NCBI GenBank assembly: GCA_000508965.1
Contig: BAHV02000018.1
Coordinates: 1-64,000 of the forward strand
Origin: Dielma sp000508965
Lineage (GTDB): Bacteria; Bacillota_I; Bacilli_A; Erysipelotrichales; Erysipelotrichaceae
Length of the DNA: 64,000 nt
Direction of reading: 5' to 3'
This document shows, one piece after another, positions 24,725 to 32,213 of the stretch. Every line of letters begins with the position of its first letter. Positions within the stretch are counted from its first letter, which is position 1. Position numbers and translations under genes: made by a program. The notes below the pieces were generated by a model that saw nothing but the letters and a program-made list of their open reading frames with translations, was not told where the DNA came from and searched no databases.

Positions 24725-26308
24725 TCAATCTCCTTTATACTCTTTCGGATCTATTCCGCGAGGGACTTTCCATCCCGCTGCAGCGATCCTGTCAATCATA
24801 TGATTAGCTGTTTCAAACTTCCAAGTCCCTACATGCTGGAAACCTTTGTTTTCTAAGAGACGGATCTGTTTCGGTGTTGCTAATCCTTCGATACGTCTTT
24901 TTTCCAATCGGTCCAGAAGCTTGGCAGCTTTCCCGGCATTGTCGATTTCCTCTGGCAAGATTCCGAACTTTTCTAAAGCTCCTACTTGTTTTTTTGAAGG
25001 CGGAGCCATCTCCCAGCCAAAGCTAGGAACATAATTTGATAGGTCCTCTGCCTGAATACTCATCTCAAACTGCAATGGATCCACTAACTTTCTTTTCCTG
25101 GATTTCATGGCAGCCAATTCCTGTGCCAACGTTTCTTCGCGCTGCTTGATCACATCATTAGCTGCTGTGTCTTCTGCTTCTTCAATATCAACAGGAATAC
25201 CTACCGCTTTTTCTAAATTCTCAGTCATTTTCTTTGCGACTTCTTCACTTTCACAAATAAGTGAAGCAGGGTGGCAGAGTTCATGCCGTTCCGTATGCCA
25301 TAAAAAGTCCAACAACAATAGATCGATCTTACCGGCCGAGAGACGCGTGCCTCTACCCACCATCTGACTATATAGGCTCCTCACCTTTGTTGGTCTTAAT
25401 ACGATGATACAGTCAACGGACGGACAGTCCCATCCTTCTGTAAGCAACATCGAATTGCATAATACGTTATACTTATCTTCTTCAAAGTCCTTCAATATCT
25501 CTGCACGATCCCGGCTGTCACCATTCACCTCTGCAGCTCTAAATCCTTTTTCATTCAATATAAGTCTGAATTTTTGTGATGTTTTAACTAGTGGTAAAAA
25601 TACAACGATTTTCCTATCCTTGCAATAGCTCAACATCTCATCGGCAATCTGATAAAGATATGGATCTAATGCTGTACCTATATCACTTACCTTAAAGTCG
25701 CCAGACTGGACTCCAACATTGGACAGATCCATCTTTAACGGGACCGTAAGTGCCTTGATAGGTACCAGGTATCCATTTTTTATTGCTTTCGGTAATGTAT
25801 ATTCATAAGCTAAACTTTCAAAATACTGTCCCAAGTTTCTCATGTCACCACGATCCGGGGTTGCTGTTACACCTAATACTTTCGCTTCATTAAAATGCTC
25901 CAGCACCCGCTGATAACTCTCTGATAAACAGTGATGAGCTTCATCAATGATGATCGTATTAAAATAATCTTGTGAAAACTGATTCAGACGTTTCTCACGC
26001 ATCAGCGTCTGCACTGAACCAACAACGATCCTGTACCAACTGCTTAGACAAGACTCCTCTGCTTTCTCAGTTGCGCATTTTAAACCGGTTGCCTTATGTA
26101 TCTTATCCGCTGCCTGTTCAAGCAATTCTCCTCGATGAGCCATGATCAGTACTCTGTCACCGTTTCTTACACAATCTTCAGTCACTTTCGCAAATACGAT
26201 CGTCTTTCCGCAGCCGGTAGGTAAAACAAGGAGCGTTTTTTGAACGCCCTTGTCCCACTCACTGAATATTGAATCTTTTGCTTCCTGCTGATAAGGTCTT
26301 AACTCCAT
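24725..26308 (-). CDS. SF2 DEAD/DEAH-box helicase
   Basis: A 527-residue protein started at MELRPYQQEA. Motif Q/I: LRPYQQEA and PTGCGKT. Motif II DEAH in IIIDEAHHC, motif III VTATPDRGD, and motif VI QMVGRGTRL are all present. This is the compact phage helicase of the ResIII/RecG-like type that works with the primase in lytic replication or recombination. It directly precedes the primase-helicase gene; its stop TGA is followed by the next ATG after two bases. Confidence 0.93.
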   Translation of the reverse strand: MELRPYQQEAKDSIFSEWDKGVQKTLLVLPTGCGKTIVFAKVTEDCVRNGDRVLIMAHRGELLEQAADKIHKATGLKCATEKAEESCLSSWYRIVVGSVQTLMREKRLNQFSQDYFNTIIIDEAHHCLSESYQRVLEHFNEAKVLGVTATPDRGDMRNLGQYFESLAYEYTLPKAIKNGYLVPIKALTVPLKMDLSNVGVQSGDFKVSDIGTALDPYLYQIADEMLSYCKDRKIVVFLPLVKTSQKFRLILNEKGFRAAEVNGDSRDRAEILKDFEEDKYNVLCNSMLLTEGWDCPSVDCIIVLRPTKVRSLYSQMVGRGTRLSAGKIDLLLLDFLWHTERHELCHPASLICESEEVAKKMTENLEKAVGIPVDIEEAEDTAANDVIKQREETLAQELAAMKSRKRKLVDPLQFEMSIQAEDLSNYVPSFGWEMAPPSKKQVGALEKFGILPEEIDNAGKAAKLLDRLEKRRIEGLATPKQIRLLENKGFQHVGTWKFETANHMIDRIAAAGWKVPRGIDPKEYKGD

Positions 26309-26320
26309 GATCAGCACCTA

Positions 26321-26758
26321 TTAAAATTGGCCAGGAATGTAACTTTTAGAATCTTCTTTAGGATAGAATCTCTTCACTTCATTGTATTTGTTTCCGTTAT
26401 ATTCTTTAGTCGTGATCTTGCATCGGCCGCTTGAACCAGGTACCGTATTCCAATTCATACTCAATGGCTGATCCTTTTTCTTCTGACCAATAGCCGCAAA
26501 GAATGCAGCAAGCATCCCTTCAGTTCTTGTATGAAGAAATAGATTATGTCTCACTATAACTTTTTCACCATTCGGCGCATAGACCCGAATGTTTACGATA
26601 GCCTTGTTGCATGGCGGAAGTTTCTCGCTTCCCTCATGTCTTGCACGTTCAAAATTTTCAACAACAAAATCATAATCACCTTCCGGCAAGATGATATATT
26701 CATCTGCATCTTTTGTGATGGTATCGTTCCATCCATACTCTCTTTCAATTTCTGACAT
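26321..26758 (-). CDS. DUF669 protein, probable ssDNA-binding
   Basis: A 145-residue protein with the DUF669 outline: EYIILPEGDYDFVVENFERA, then LPPCNKAIVNIRV and a final KYNEVKRFYP segment. DUF669 proteins sit beside Sak4-like recombinases in many phages and are thought to be single-stranded DNA-binding proteins. Here it lies between the Sak4-like ATPase and the SF2 helicase. AAGGAGG precedes the start. Confidence 0.85.
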   Translation of the reverse strand: MSEIEREYGWNDTITKDADEYIILPEGDYDFVVENFERARHEGSEKLPPCNKAIVNIRVYAPNGEKVIVRHNLFLHTRTEGMLAAFFAAIGQKKKDQPLSMNWNTVPGSSGRCKITTKEYNGNKYNEVKRFYPKEDSKSYIPGQF

Positions 26759-26772
26759 CTATTTTTTCCTCC

Positions 26773-27852
26773 TTAAAATGGTAGTTTTCTTTCTTGTTTG
26801 ATCATCTCAAATACTTGTGGCCATGCACTCACAAGTACTCCTTTTATAAACTCAGGATCGTAATTTTCGATAGGTGTGCCATAAGGATAATATCCTTTTT
26901 GACTCACAACACTTCTGATCTCATCTGGCAGCACATTATCTTTCTTCATCAGGTCCATCAATGCCTGTGGTATACCTGTATAGTCGATTGCAGTTACTTG
27001 TTCTCCTGGCTCTGATCTCTCTTCTACGATTCCATCCATAAACTGTTGATTGATGTCAAATTCTTCTTTTACTGGCTGAGTTGCTGCAGTCCGTGTTTGT
27101 ATAGGTGATGATATTGCTTTATTTTGATCCTTTATAAATAAATGAGCAATAGAAGCAAATTCAAATGGTATCTCTTCAGGCAGTCCATGACGATTCTTTG
27201 CATCCCAGCAGCTATGATGGGAAGTATACATGATTCTTTGTCCGCCTTGAGCCTTGTTCTTTCCCTTCTGTGCTCCCTTTCCATCTACATTGACTACCAA
27301 TGTCTTATAGTTTGCGAACAGCACCATATCCGCCCATTCTTTGACTAATGGAGCTGTTTTTTTCTGAAGCTTTAATTCCCAACGATCATAAGCACCCAGC
27401 TCATCCGGCTGTTCAAACTTACGCATCATGGCATGAGCGGTTATGACAATATTGATACCCTTTTCCGTTAATTCACTCAGAAGATTCAGCAGTTTACCAA
27501 ATTCATCGGCTAAATAAACATACCCTTTGCCATATCCAGGATCTTCAATTCCTGACCAATGATTCCTAGCACAGATCTCACTGATACATAGTACTTCAGC
27601 CCAATCTGCCGTATCAACGACCAACGTTTTACATAGACCCGGTGTATTGATCACATAACGTACTTCTTCAAGCAGCATCGACCAGCTAGTTGGTTTAGGC
27701 AGCCTTGACACATCCATATGGGTTGTTGAGCCTTCCGTATCGATGAATAGCGGTTCTGGAAACTGTGATGCAAATGTAGACTTACCAATGCCTTCAGGAC
27801 CATACACAACTGTTTTCTGTGCTGCCTGTAATTTTCCTCTGATGATTTCCAT
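26773..27852 (-). CDS. AAA_24/Sak4-like recombination ATPase
   Basis: A 359-residue protein. The N-terminal 230 residues form a RecA-like core: Walker A GPEGIGKST, VVDTADW as Walker B, and NIVITAHAMMRK as sensor. The long DWxx insert with WELKLQKKTAPLVKEWADMVLFANY is typical of AAA_24. Sak4-type single-strand annealing ATPases are partners of DUF669 proteins, matching the neighbour. The C-terminal 100 residues are a helical domain. The ATG overlaps the previous stop as TAATG. Confidence 0.88.
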   Translation of the reverse strand: MEIIRGKLQAAQKTVVYGPEGIGKSTFASQFPEPLFIDTEGSTTHMDVSRLPKPTSWSMLLEEVRYVINTPGLCKTLVVDTADWAEVLCISEICARNHWSGIEDPGYGKGYVYLADEFGKLLNLLSELTEKGINIVITAHAMMRKFEQPDELGAYDRWELKLQKKTAPLVKEWADMVLFANYKTLVVNVDGKGAQKGKNKAQGGQRIMYTSHHSCWDAKNRHGLPEEIPFEFASIAHLFIKDQNKAISSPIQTRTAATQPVKEEFDINQQFMDGIVEERSEPGEQVTAIDYTGIPQALMDLMKKDNVLPDEIRSVVSQKGYYPYGTPIENYDPEFIKGVLVSAWPQVFEMIKQERKLPF

Positions 27853-29168
27853 TAGAAACTACCTACCTTCCATTCTTTCTTTTCAAACTGCTGTTCAAAT
27901 TCATGATTTATAATTGCCAGCTTTCCTTGTACTGAATATCCATCTTCGATAATGATGCTGCATTCATCACCTGTGGAAACTCTGGTAGCAATCGCCTGTA
28001 AGCCTTCCTGTTCCAGCCAATGGCCAAACTCGTTCATGGTATCAATATCCATCTGTTCCAATTTATCCAGCAATACAAAACCGCACTTAGGATTTAACTT
28101 GCGAACGATAGCAGTAGCTACCTTCAGCTGATCCGAACCGGACATGTTATCCCATTTATACCCTTTATAGATCAGTTCGCCATTCTCAACTGATAACTCC
28201 GGTAATGGCATATCCGCTTTATTGAGCAAATCAAACTTGGCATTGCGGATCTGATTGATCTGTGCAGTCAACGAATCGTATTGGTCTTTATAATTCTTCG
28301 CATCTTCCTCAGCCTTTTCTTTATCCAGATTGGCTCGTACCTTGCGATTGATCTCATCGATATTAGAGATACTTGCTTCTAATTCTGCTGTTGATTCATC
28401 CTGAAGATCTATGGCATCCATTTGCGCAATGTTCAAGTCATTCATGCTTTGATCAAGGCTCATCTTTTTGTTCTGCAGCTGTTTTTCCAAGTCAGACACT
28501 TCAGACTGCAAAGAGCTGACCGTCCACTTGATTTGTTCTACTTTTTCACGTTTTCTTTGATTCTCACCATTGCGTGCCAGGATGTCTTGCTGCTGCTTGA
28601 TCAGTTCAGACGGAGAAACCAACTCTTTAGGCGCTTCCTGATAAAAGATTTGTTCATCTGCATACTTTTGCTTTTGATCAGCGATCTGTCCAATCGTTCT
28701 ACGTTGGTTATACAGCTCCTGTTCCTCGATCTCTAGCTTAACTAACTGATCACCGACACCAATGATCTTTAACAATGTCTGCGCTTTTTCTTTACCGGTT
28801 GATTCCATAAATTTAGGCAGGTCAATGGCAAGTTCCTCAACAAATTCATTAAGTAATTGCTGGCCGCCCTTTGCTCCATTTGGATCTGTTATTTTTAGAT
28901 CACTATTCTTCCCTTTCCGTTCAACAACAAGTCCATTTGAGAGTTGCACTTTCAAAGCAGGTGGAAGAATTGAGCCTTCACGTTGAGCTTGTGAAGGCTG
29001 AAATTTTTTACCTCCAAGTGCCCATGCGATTGAGTCAAGCACGGATGTCTTTCCCTGATTATTCTTTCCGCCAATCACCGTTAGCCCTGTTGGTGTTGGT
29101 TCTATTTTAACTGCTTTAACACGCTTTACATTTTCAATCTCAAGTTTATTGATCTTGATATTTTCCAT
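27852..29168 (-). CDS. SMC/SbcC-like ATPase (AAA_23) of recombination module
   Basis: A 438-residue protein. Walker A is GGKNNQGKTS at about residue 33-42, a coiled coil covers about 150-320, and the signature is WDNMSGSDQLKVATAI. The Walker B region reads GFVLLDKLEQMD: the usual Asp-Glu pair is Asp-Lys, with a Glu two residues later. This is shorter than SbcC/Rad50 and fits the phage type that works with Sak4/DUF669. The altered catalytic position may mean low ATPase activity. GGAGTACATA precedes the ATG. Confidence 0.85.
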   Translation of the reverse strand: MENIKINKLEIENVKRVKAVKIEPTPTGLTVIGGKNNQGKTSVLDSIAWALGGKKFQPSQAQREGSILPPALKVQLSNGLVVERKGKNSDLKITDPNGAKGGQQLLNEFVEELAIDLPKFMESTGKEKAQTLLKIIGVGDQLVKLEIEEQELYNQRRTIGQIADQKQKYADEQIFYQEAPKELVSPSELIKQQQDILARNGENQRKREKVEQIKWTVSSLQSEVSDLEKQLQNKKMSLDQSMNDLNIAQMDAIDLQDESTAELEASISNIDEINRKVRANLDKEKAEEDAKNYKDQYDSLTAQINQIRNAKFDLLNKADMPLPELSVENGELIYKGYKWDNMSGSDQLKVATAIVRKLNPKCGFVLLDKLEQMDIDTMNEFGHWLEQEGLQAIATRVSTGDECSIIIEDGYSVQGKLAIINHEFEQQFEKKEWKVGSF

Positions 29169-29583
29169 TATGTACTCCTTCCGCTGCTATCTGCAGCATG
29201 ATTTCATAGATCTTCCAGCAGTCCTCACTCTCCGGATTCCAAGCCTCGCGAATCTCACTTATCGTGTTCCGCTGTCCAACCCATGGGATACTGCCAGTCG
29301 TATACTGATTTAATAAATAAAACATCTGAGCAAGACCTGCATCTTTAGATGGATAACTGCAGTAATCCTCACCGCATTTGATGCCAGCAGGATTATTGTG
29401 TTGCGTCCACATCTCTGAGCTGCCATTGCCCGTTTCTAAGATCCACGTTGCCAATGCAAAAGATGAATCAATATTGTAATCGAGAGACAGGATTAAAAAA
29501 TTAACACTGTTAAGGGGAAGAGAATGTTCATTGATGTATCTCTCGATTCGATCTGCCGGCGTATACATACCATCAATCCGCAT
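29146..29583 (-). CDS. Glucosaminidase-like (GH73-type) protein in the early region
   Basis: A 145-residue protein. Its SFALATWILETGNGSSEMW carries the catalytic Glu and GxS pattern of GH73 glucosaminidases, and HNNPAGIKC...YPSKDAGLAQM and L-N-Q-Y follow as in that fold. There is no signal peptide or wall-binding domain. Location in the early operon, upstream of the SMC-like gene and after a small membrane protein, is not where a phage lysin normally lies. Its end overlaps the next gene by 23 bases. The ribosome site is weak. Confidence 0.75.
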   Translation of the reverse strand: MRIDGMYTPADRIERYINEHSLPLNSVNFLILSLDYNIDSSFALATWILETGNGSSEMWTQHNNPAGIKCGEDYCSYPSKDAGLAQMFYLLNQYTTGSIPWVGQRNTISEIREAWNPESEDCWKIYEIMLQIAAEGVHNGKYQDQ

Positions 29584-29601
29584 GTCTACGCCATTGTTCA
29601 G

Positions 29602-29850
29602 TCATTGGTAATAAGCGAGCTCTTCCTCCAGCTGGCTGATTCGCAATTCATATGCTCTGACATGTTCATTGCTGTCCGCTAGACTTGCAATCACTCTTTG
29701 TGCTGTCTCATGCAGTTGATTATTAACTTCCTCATATTCAACGATTGCGCGATTTTGATTCTGAGAATAAATCAGCAGCCCCACGCAGCAGATGCACAGC
29801 AGTGCTACTACTGGAACTAGCTTGTTTGTAGATTTTTCACATTTGATCAT
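29602..29850 (-). CDS. Small single-TM protein with coiled coil
   Basis: An 82-residue protein from the ATG with GGAGG five bases upstream. A short basic head is followed by one TM helix (about residues 13-29, VPVVALLCICCVGLLIY) and a periplasmic or outer coiled coil to the end. It sits just before the glucosaminidase-like gene. The build resembles Rz or holin partners, but in the early region it might anchor the hydrolase or affect superinfection. No family recognised. Confidence 0.72.
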   Translation of the reverse strand: MIKCEKSTNKLVPVVALLCICCVGLLIYSQNQNRAIVEYEEVNNQLHETAQRVIASLADSNEHVRAYELRISQLEEELAYYQ

Positions 29851-29914
29851 TAATTCCTCCACTTGCCTTTTCAGACATAAATGTTATAATGATAGCGATA
29901 GATTACTACAGCTA

Positions 29915-30229
29915 TCAACTTTGAGATACTTTGCTTTGCACGGCTGCGGTATCTCTTTTTTGTTGCTCTGCTGCTTCAAGTGCGGCTAACTCTCTGATAC
30001 GTTTTTCGTCAATCATCAAGTATTTAATTGCCGATGCTGTAGGTACTTTTAATTGACTAGGCAAGATTTTACCTGATTCAATTATCTTTGTTTGTACTTG
30101 CTTTTTGAGTGCGACAGCTTTATCCAACCCGCAATCCATTATGATTGAGATTGATTTACTGCCTAGCTCTAATCTTTGCAGTTCTCTCATCTTTTCGGTT
30201 GCCGTTGATGGTTTTGCTAATTTCGACAT
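29915..30229 (-). CDS. Small early phage protein, possible DNA-binding
   Basis: A 104-residue basic protein starting MSKLAKPSTATEKMRELQRLE, with AGGAGG seven bases before the ATG. The helix set ISIIMDCGLDKAVALKKQVQTKI reads like an HTH, followed by a K-V-P-T-A-S-A-I-K-Y-L-M segment. The Ala/Glu/Gln tail is disordered. It may be a transcription or recombination factor (excisionase-like), but I do not recognise the family. Its gene diverges from the plus-strand membrane HTH gene. Confidence 0.65.
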   Translation of the reverse strand: MSKLAKPSTATEKMRELQRLELGSKSISIIMDCGLDKAVALKKQVQTKIIESGKILPSQLKVPTASAIKYLMIDEKRIRELAALEAAEQQKRDTAAVQSKVSQS

Positions 30230-30291
30230 ATTCTCACCTCCTTTCATCAGATTAAGTTCATTGAATTTTGTCGGTCAAACGCTGATTTATT

Positions 30292-30300
30292 TGATATAAT
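30292..30300 (+). promoter_or_regulatory. Extended -10 promoter element
   Basis: TGATATAAT fits TGnTATAAT, 22 bases before the plus-strand start at 30322. No good -35 is seen. A 12-bp motif (GTCGGTCAAACG, 30270-30281) lies just upstream and returns inverted before the integrase. Confidence 0.6.
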
Positions 30301-30321
30301 CACTTCAAAGAGGTGATTATT

Positions 30322-30627
30322 ATGAAATCGAATAAATATCAAATAATTAAATACATTTTTATAAACGATATGGTAATGATTCAGCAAATCGCTGATAAAT
30401 TTTATCGTTCAAATTATGATAGAGCTTATACGGATGTAAAATTGATGCAAGATGATAAATTGATTGTTCCGCATAAAGGTACTGCCAATAACATTGAATT
30501 TTTCGAAATAACAATTAAGGGAAAAGAATATTTAGATGCATTTAAAGTTAATACTTTTCGTTTTTATCTGCCTTTAATAATCTCTGCTCTGTCATTGCTT
30601 ATTTCCTTATTTACCCTTATTAAGTAG
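30322..30627 (+). CDS. Small winged-helix-like protein with C-terminal TM segment
   Basis: A 101-residue protein from the ATG after GAGGTGATTATT. Residues about 1-65 resemble a PadR/MarR-type small winged helix (IADKFYRSNYDRAYTDVKLMQDDKLIV), and residues about 78-100 form one TM helix (YLPLIISALSLLISLFTLI). The sole plus-strand gene inside the leftward early operon, it opposes a 38-residue TM peptide gene with which it overlaps tail to tail by eight bases. Superinfection or lysogeny control is a guess. Confidence 0.7.
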   Translation: MKSNKYQIIKYIFINDMVMIQQIADKFYRSNYDRAYTDVKLMQDDKLIVPHKGTANNIEFFEITIKGKEYLDAFKVNTFRFYLPLIISALSLLISLFTLIK

Positions 30628-30736
30628 CCATTAATGTTAAAATAGAAATTACTAAGGCTGCCAGCGAGATTACCAAAGTAATCCCAAATAGTATTTCTTG
30701 TGAGTAAAAATATAAATACTTAATAATTTTTTTCAT
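30620..30736 (-). CDS. 38-residue transmembrane peptide
   Basis: ATG at 30736 with AAGGAG eight bases upstream gives MKKIIKYLYFYSQEILFGIT and a TM helix through VISLAALVISILTLM. It is too short for ordinary gene finders but has all signals. It lies in the early operon and overlaps the plus-strand membrane HTH gene tail to tail, so the two transcripts are complementary there. Such peptides often act as holin-like, toxin-like or membrane-modulating proteins; nothing more can be said. Confidence 0.65.
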   Translation of the reverse strand: MKKIIKYLYFYSQEILFGITLVISLAALVISILTLMAT

Positions 30737-30761
30737 TTAACTTACTCCTTAGCATATCTAA

Positions 30762-31115
30762 TTAAATATTTTTCTGACAAATAAACTTACCGTCTAAAGT
30801 CCAGTAGTTATACATAATCTTTATTGGGCTTTTTTCTGTGCCATCACCAACTAAGATTTTTTCTTTTATTACAGATTCAATACAGCACTTTTCAATTTTT
30901 CTTACAGAAAATTCTTCTACTGTTAGGTTATTTCTTGCGGAGTTATTAAACACCATTTCCACGTTGCGCCACCCTTCATTTTTTTTATGATAAGTATTTT
31001 TTATAATACTAATGGCGCAATTTAACGGGTATATATATCTGTATATTTCATTGCCTTCTTGATTACGGATAATTATTTCATAACCCTCTTTAATTTCCTT
31101 CGCTTCGTCTTTCAT
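30762..31115 (-). CDS. Early phage protein of unknown function
   Basis: A 117-residue protein starting MKDEAKEIKEGYEIIIRNQE, chosen because GGGAGGTGATGTA precedes that ATG. It looks like an alpha/beta domain with several strands (EIYRYIYPLNCAISIIKN) and a closing YNYWTLDGKFICQKN. No known motif. It is the second gene of the leftward early operon; unknown early proteins here often block host functions. Confidence 0.7.
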   Translation of the reverse strand: MKDEAKEIKEGYEIIIRNQEGNEIYRYIYPLNCAISIIKNTYHKKNEGWRNVEMVFNNSARNNLTVEEFSVRKIEKCCIESVIKEKILVGDGTEKSPIKIMYNYWTLDGKFICQKNI

Positions 31116-31131
31116 TACATCACCTCCCTGT

Positions 31132-31320
31132 TTATTCATTCGCATTTTTCTTTTTCCGCTTTGGCACTTTAGCTTTAGCTACCAGTACATCTGCTAAAGC
31201 AATACCTAAGCTGATTCCATCTTTAGTGACTGCCAATTGTTCAGTAGATAAGTTTTTCAAAACTTTCGATGCAAAACATTCGCCATCTTTACGGATTTCT
31301 TTTACTCCATCTTGGTTCAT
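31132..31320 (-). CDS. First gene of the leftward early operon, small unknown protein
   Basis: A 62-residue protein starting MNQDGVKEIRKDGECFASKVLKN and ending in PKRKKKNANE. AAAGGAGG precedes the start. It stands where Cro or an anti-repressor is expected, directly behind the early promoter, and its basic tail could bind DNA. No HTH is evident, so a Cro function is unproven. Confidence 0.68.
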   Translation of the reverse strand: MNQDGVKEIRKDGECFASKVLKNLSTEQLAVTKDGISLGIALADVLVAKAKVPKRKKKNANE

Positions 31321-31335
31321 ATCGCCGCCTCCTTT

Positions 31336-31426
31336 GCGTACTACGTCATTATATTATCGTACATAGTCATTATTGTCAAGTTGTTTTCCATTTTTTATTG
31401 ACTAAGTACGATTTAAAGTATATTAT
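31336..31426. promoter_or_regulatory. Divergent lysis-lysogeny switch: two promoters and three related operators
   Basis: Leftward early promoter: TTGACA (31379-31374), 17-bp spacer, TAATAT (31356-31351). Rightward repressor promoter: TTGACT (31398-31403), 17-bp spacer, TATTAT (31421-31426). Operators: O1 GCGTACTACGTCA (31336-31348), O2 TCGTACATAGTCA (31357-31369) and O3 TGACTAAGTACGA (31399-31411), the last in reverse orientation; consensus TCGTACWTAGTCA with a core of AC, three bases, GT. O1 and O2 start 21 bases apart. O2 fills the early promoter spacer and O3 overlaps the repressor -35, so repressor should silence the early operon and control itself. Confidence 0.88.
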
Positions 31427-31447
31427 ATTAGCAAGGAGGTGAATGAT

Positions 31448-31810
31448 TTGAACGAGAGAATAAAAGAATTACGTAAAACATTAGAAGTTAGTCAAAGAGA
31501 TTTTGGCAAAAAAATAGGTATCACTGATACCGCTGTCTCAAAATTAGAAAATGGTGAACGTAATCCATCTGAACAAACATTAAAATCCATCTGTAGAGAA
31601 TATAATGTAAACTACATTTGGTTAACAGAAGGCATTGGTGATATGTTTACAGGTGTTCCTGAATCTATCATCGATGAGTTAGTTGTTCAGTATGATTTAA
31701 ACGACATCGAAACAGAAATATTAAGAAAATTTCTAAACCTCCCTAAAGAACAACGTCAAATTATGATGGAGTATTTAACTAATTTTTTTAATTTAAACAA
31801 TAGCAAATAA
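31448..31810 (+). CDS. CI-like repressor, XRE family
   Basis: About 120 residues. I choose TTG at 31448 because AAGGAGG lies eight bases upstream; the GTG at 31439 overlaps that ribosome site. The N-terminal HTH_3 is clear: RKTLEVSQRDFGKKIGITDTAVSKLENGER with NPSEQTLKSICREY. The short C-terminal part is helical and should dimerise; no LexA-like autocleavage domain is present, so induction may use an anti-repressor instead of RecA cleavage. It is the main lysogeny keeper, acting at the adjacent three operators. Confidence 0.92.
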   Translation: MNERIKELRKTLEVSQRDFGKKIGITDTAVSKLENGERNPSEQTLKSICREYNVNYIWLTEGIGDMFTGVPESIIDELVVQYDLNDIETEILRKFLNLPKEQRQIMMEYLTNFFNLNNSK

Positions 31811-31819
31811 TTTTTTAAA

Positions 31820-31857
31820 CAAAAAAACCTCTCGCCAACTAAAAGTCAACAAGAGGT
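31820..31857 (-). terminator. Intrinsic terminator behind the 48-residue lysogeny gene
   Basis: On the minus strand ACCTCT and AGAGGT close a hairpin followed by seven T. It would end transcripts of the small gene at 31898-32044 and also shield the repressor from leftward read-through. Confidence 0.82.
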
Positions 31858-31897
31858 AATTAAATGATACTTGCGCAAGATATTCCATCAGATTTGT

Positions 31898-32044
31898 TTA
31901 TCTGATGAATAGGTTATGTACATAGTTAAAAATCCTTTTCAACAACGTTATGTTATTGATTTGATAAATAAGCTTGCAAATACTATCTTGATAATACTTG
32001 CATTCTTCTTTTGATAGGATTTCTTGATTTAGTTTTTCGTTCAT
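31898..32044 (-). CDS. 48-residue small protein in the lysogeny module
   Basis: ATG at 32044 with GGAAGG seven bases upstream gives MNEKLNQEILSKEECKYYQD and a helical ITLLKRIFNYVHNLFIR end, resembling short amphipathic helical proteins often seen beside phage repressors. It reads opposite to the repressor with a terminator at its end. A UUCG-type hairpin (AATTGC/GCAATT around 32073-32088) lies in its leader. Function unknown. Confidence 0.6.
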   Translation of the reverse strand: MNEKLNQEILSKEECKYYQDSICKLIYQINNITLLKRIFNYVHNLFIR

Positions 32045-32168
32045 ACGTTTTCCTTCCCGTGGGAACAGGGATAATTGCCGAAGCAATTACAAGGAATTTG
32101 AACTGTTTTGTGATCACGCTTATATTTTACATCATTTGGATAAAAATGGAATAGGTAATTTTTGCAAA

Positions 32169-32174
32169 TATAAT
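32169..32174 (+). promoter_or_regulatory. -10 box before the exonuclease gene
   Basis: TATAAT lies 39 bases before the GTG start, with no clear -35. It would drive the membrane exonuclease separately from the repressor, as expected for a gene expressed in the lysogen. Confidence 0.5.
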
Positions 32175-32213
32175 ATATTCTGAATGTATTGTTTACACTT
32201 TGGAGGGAATACT

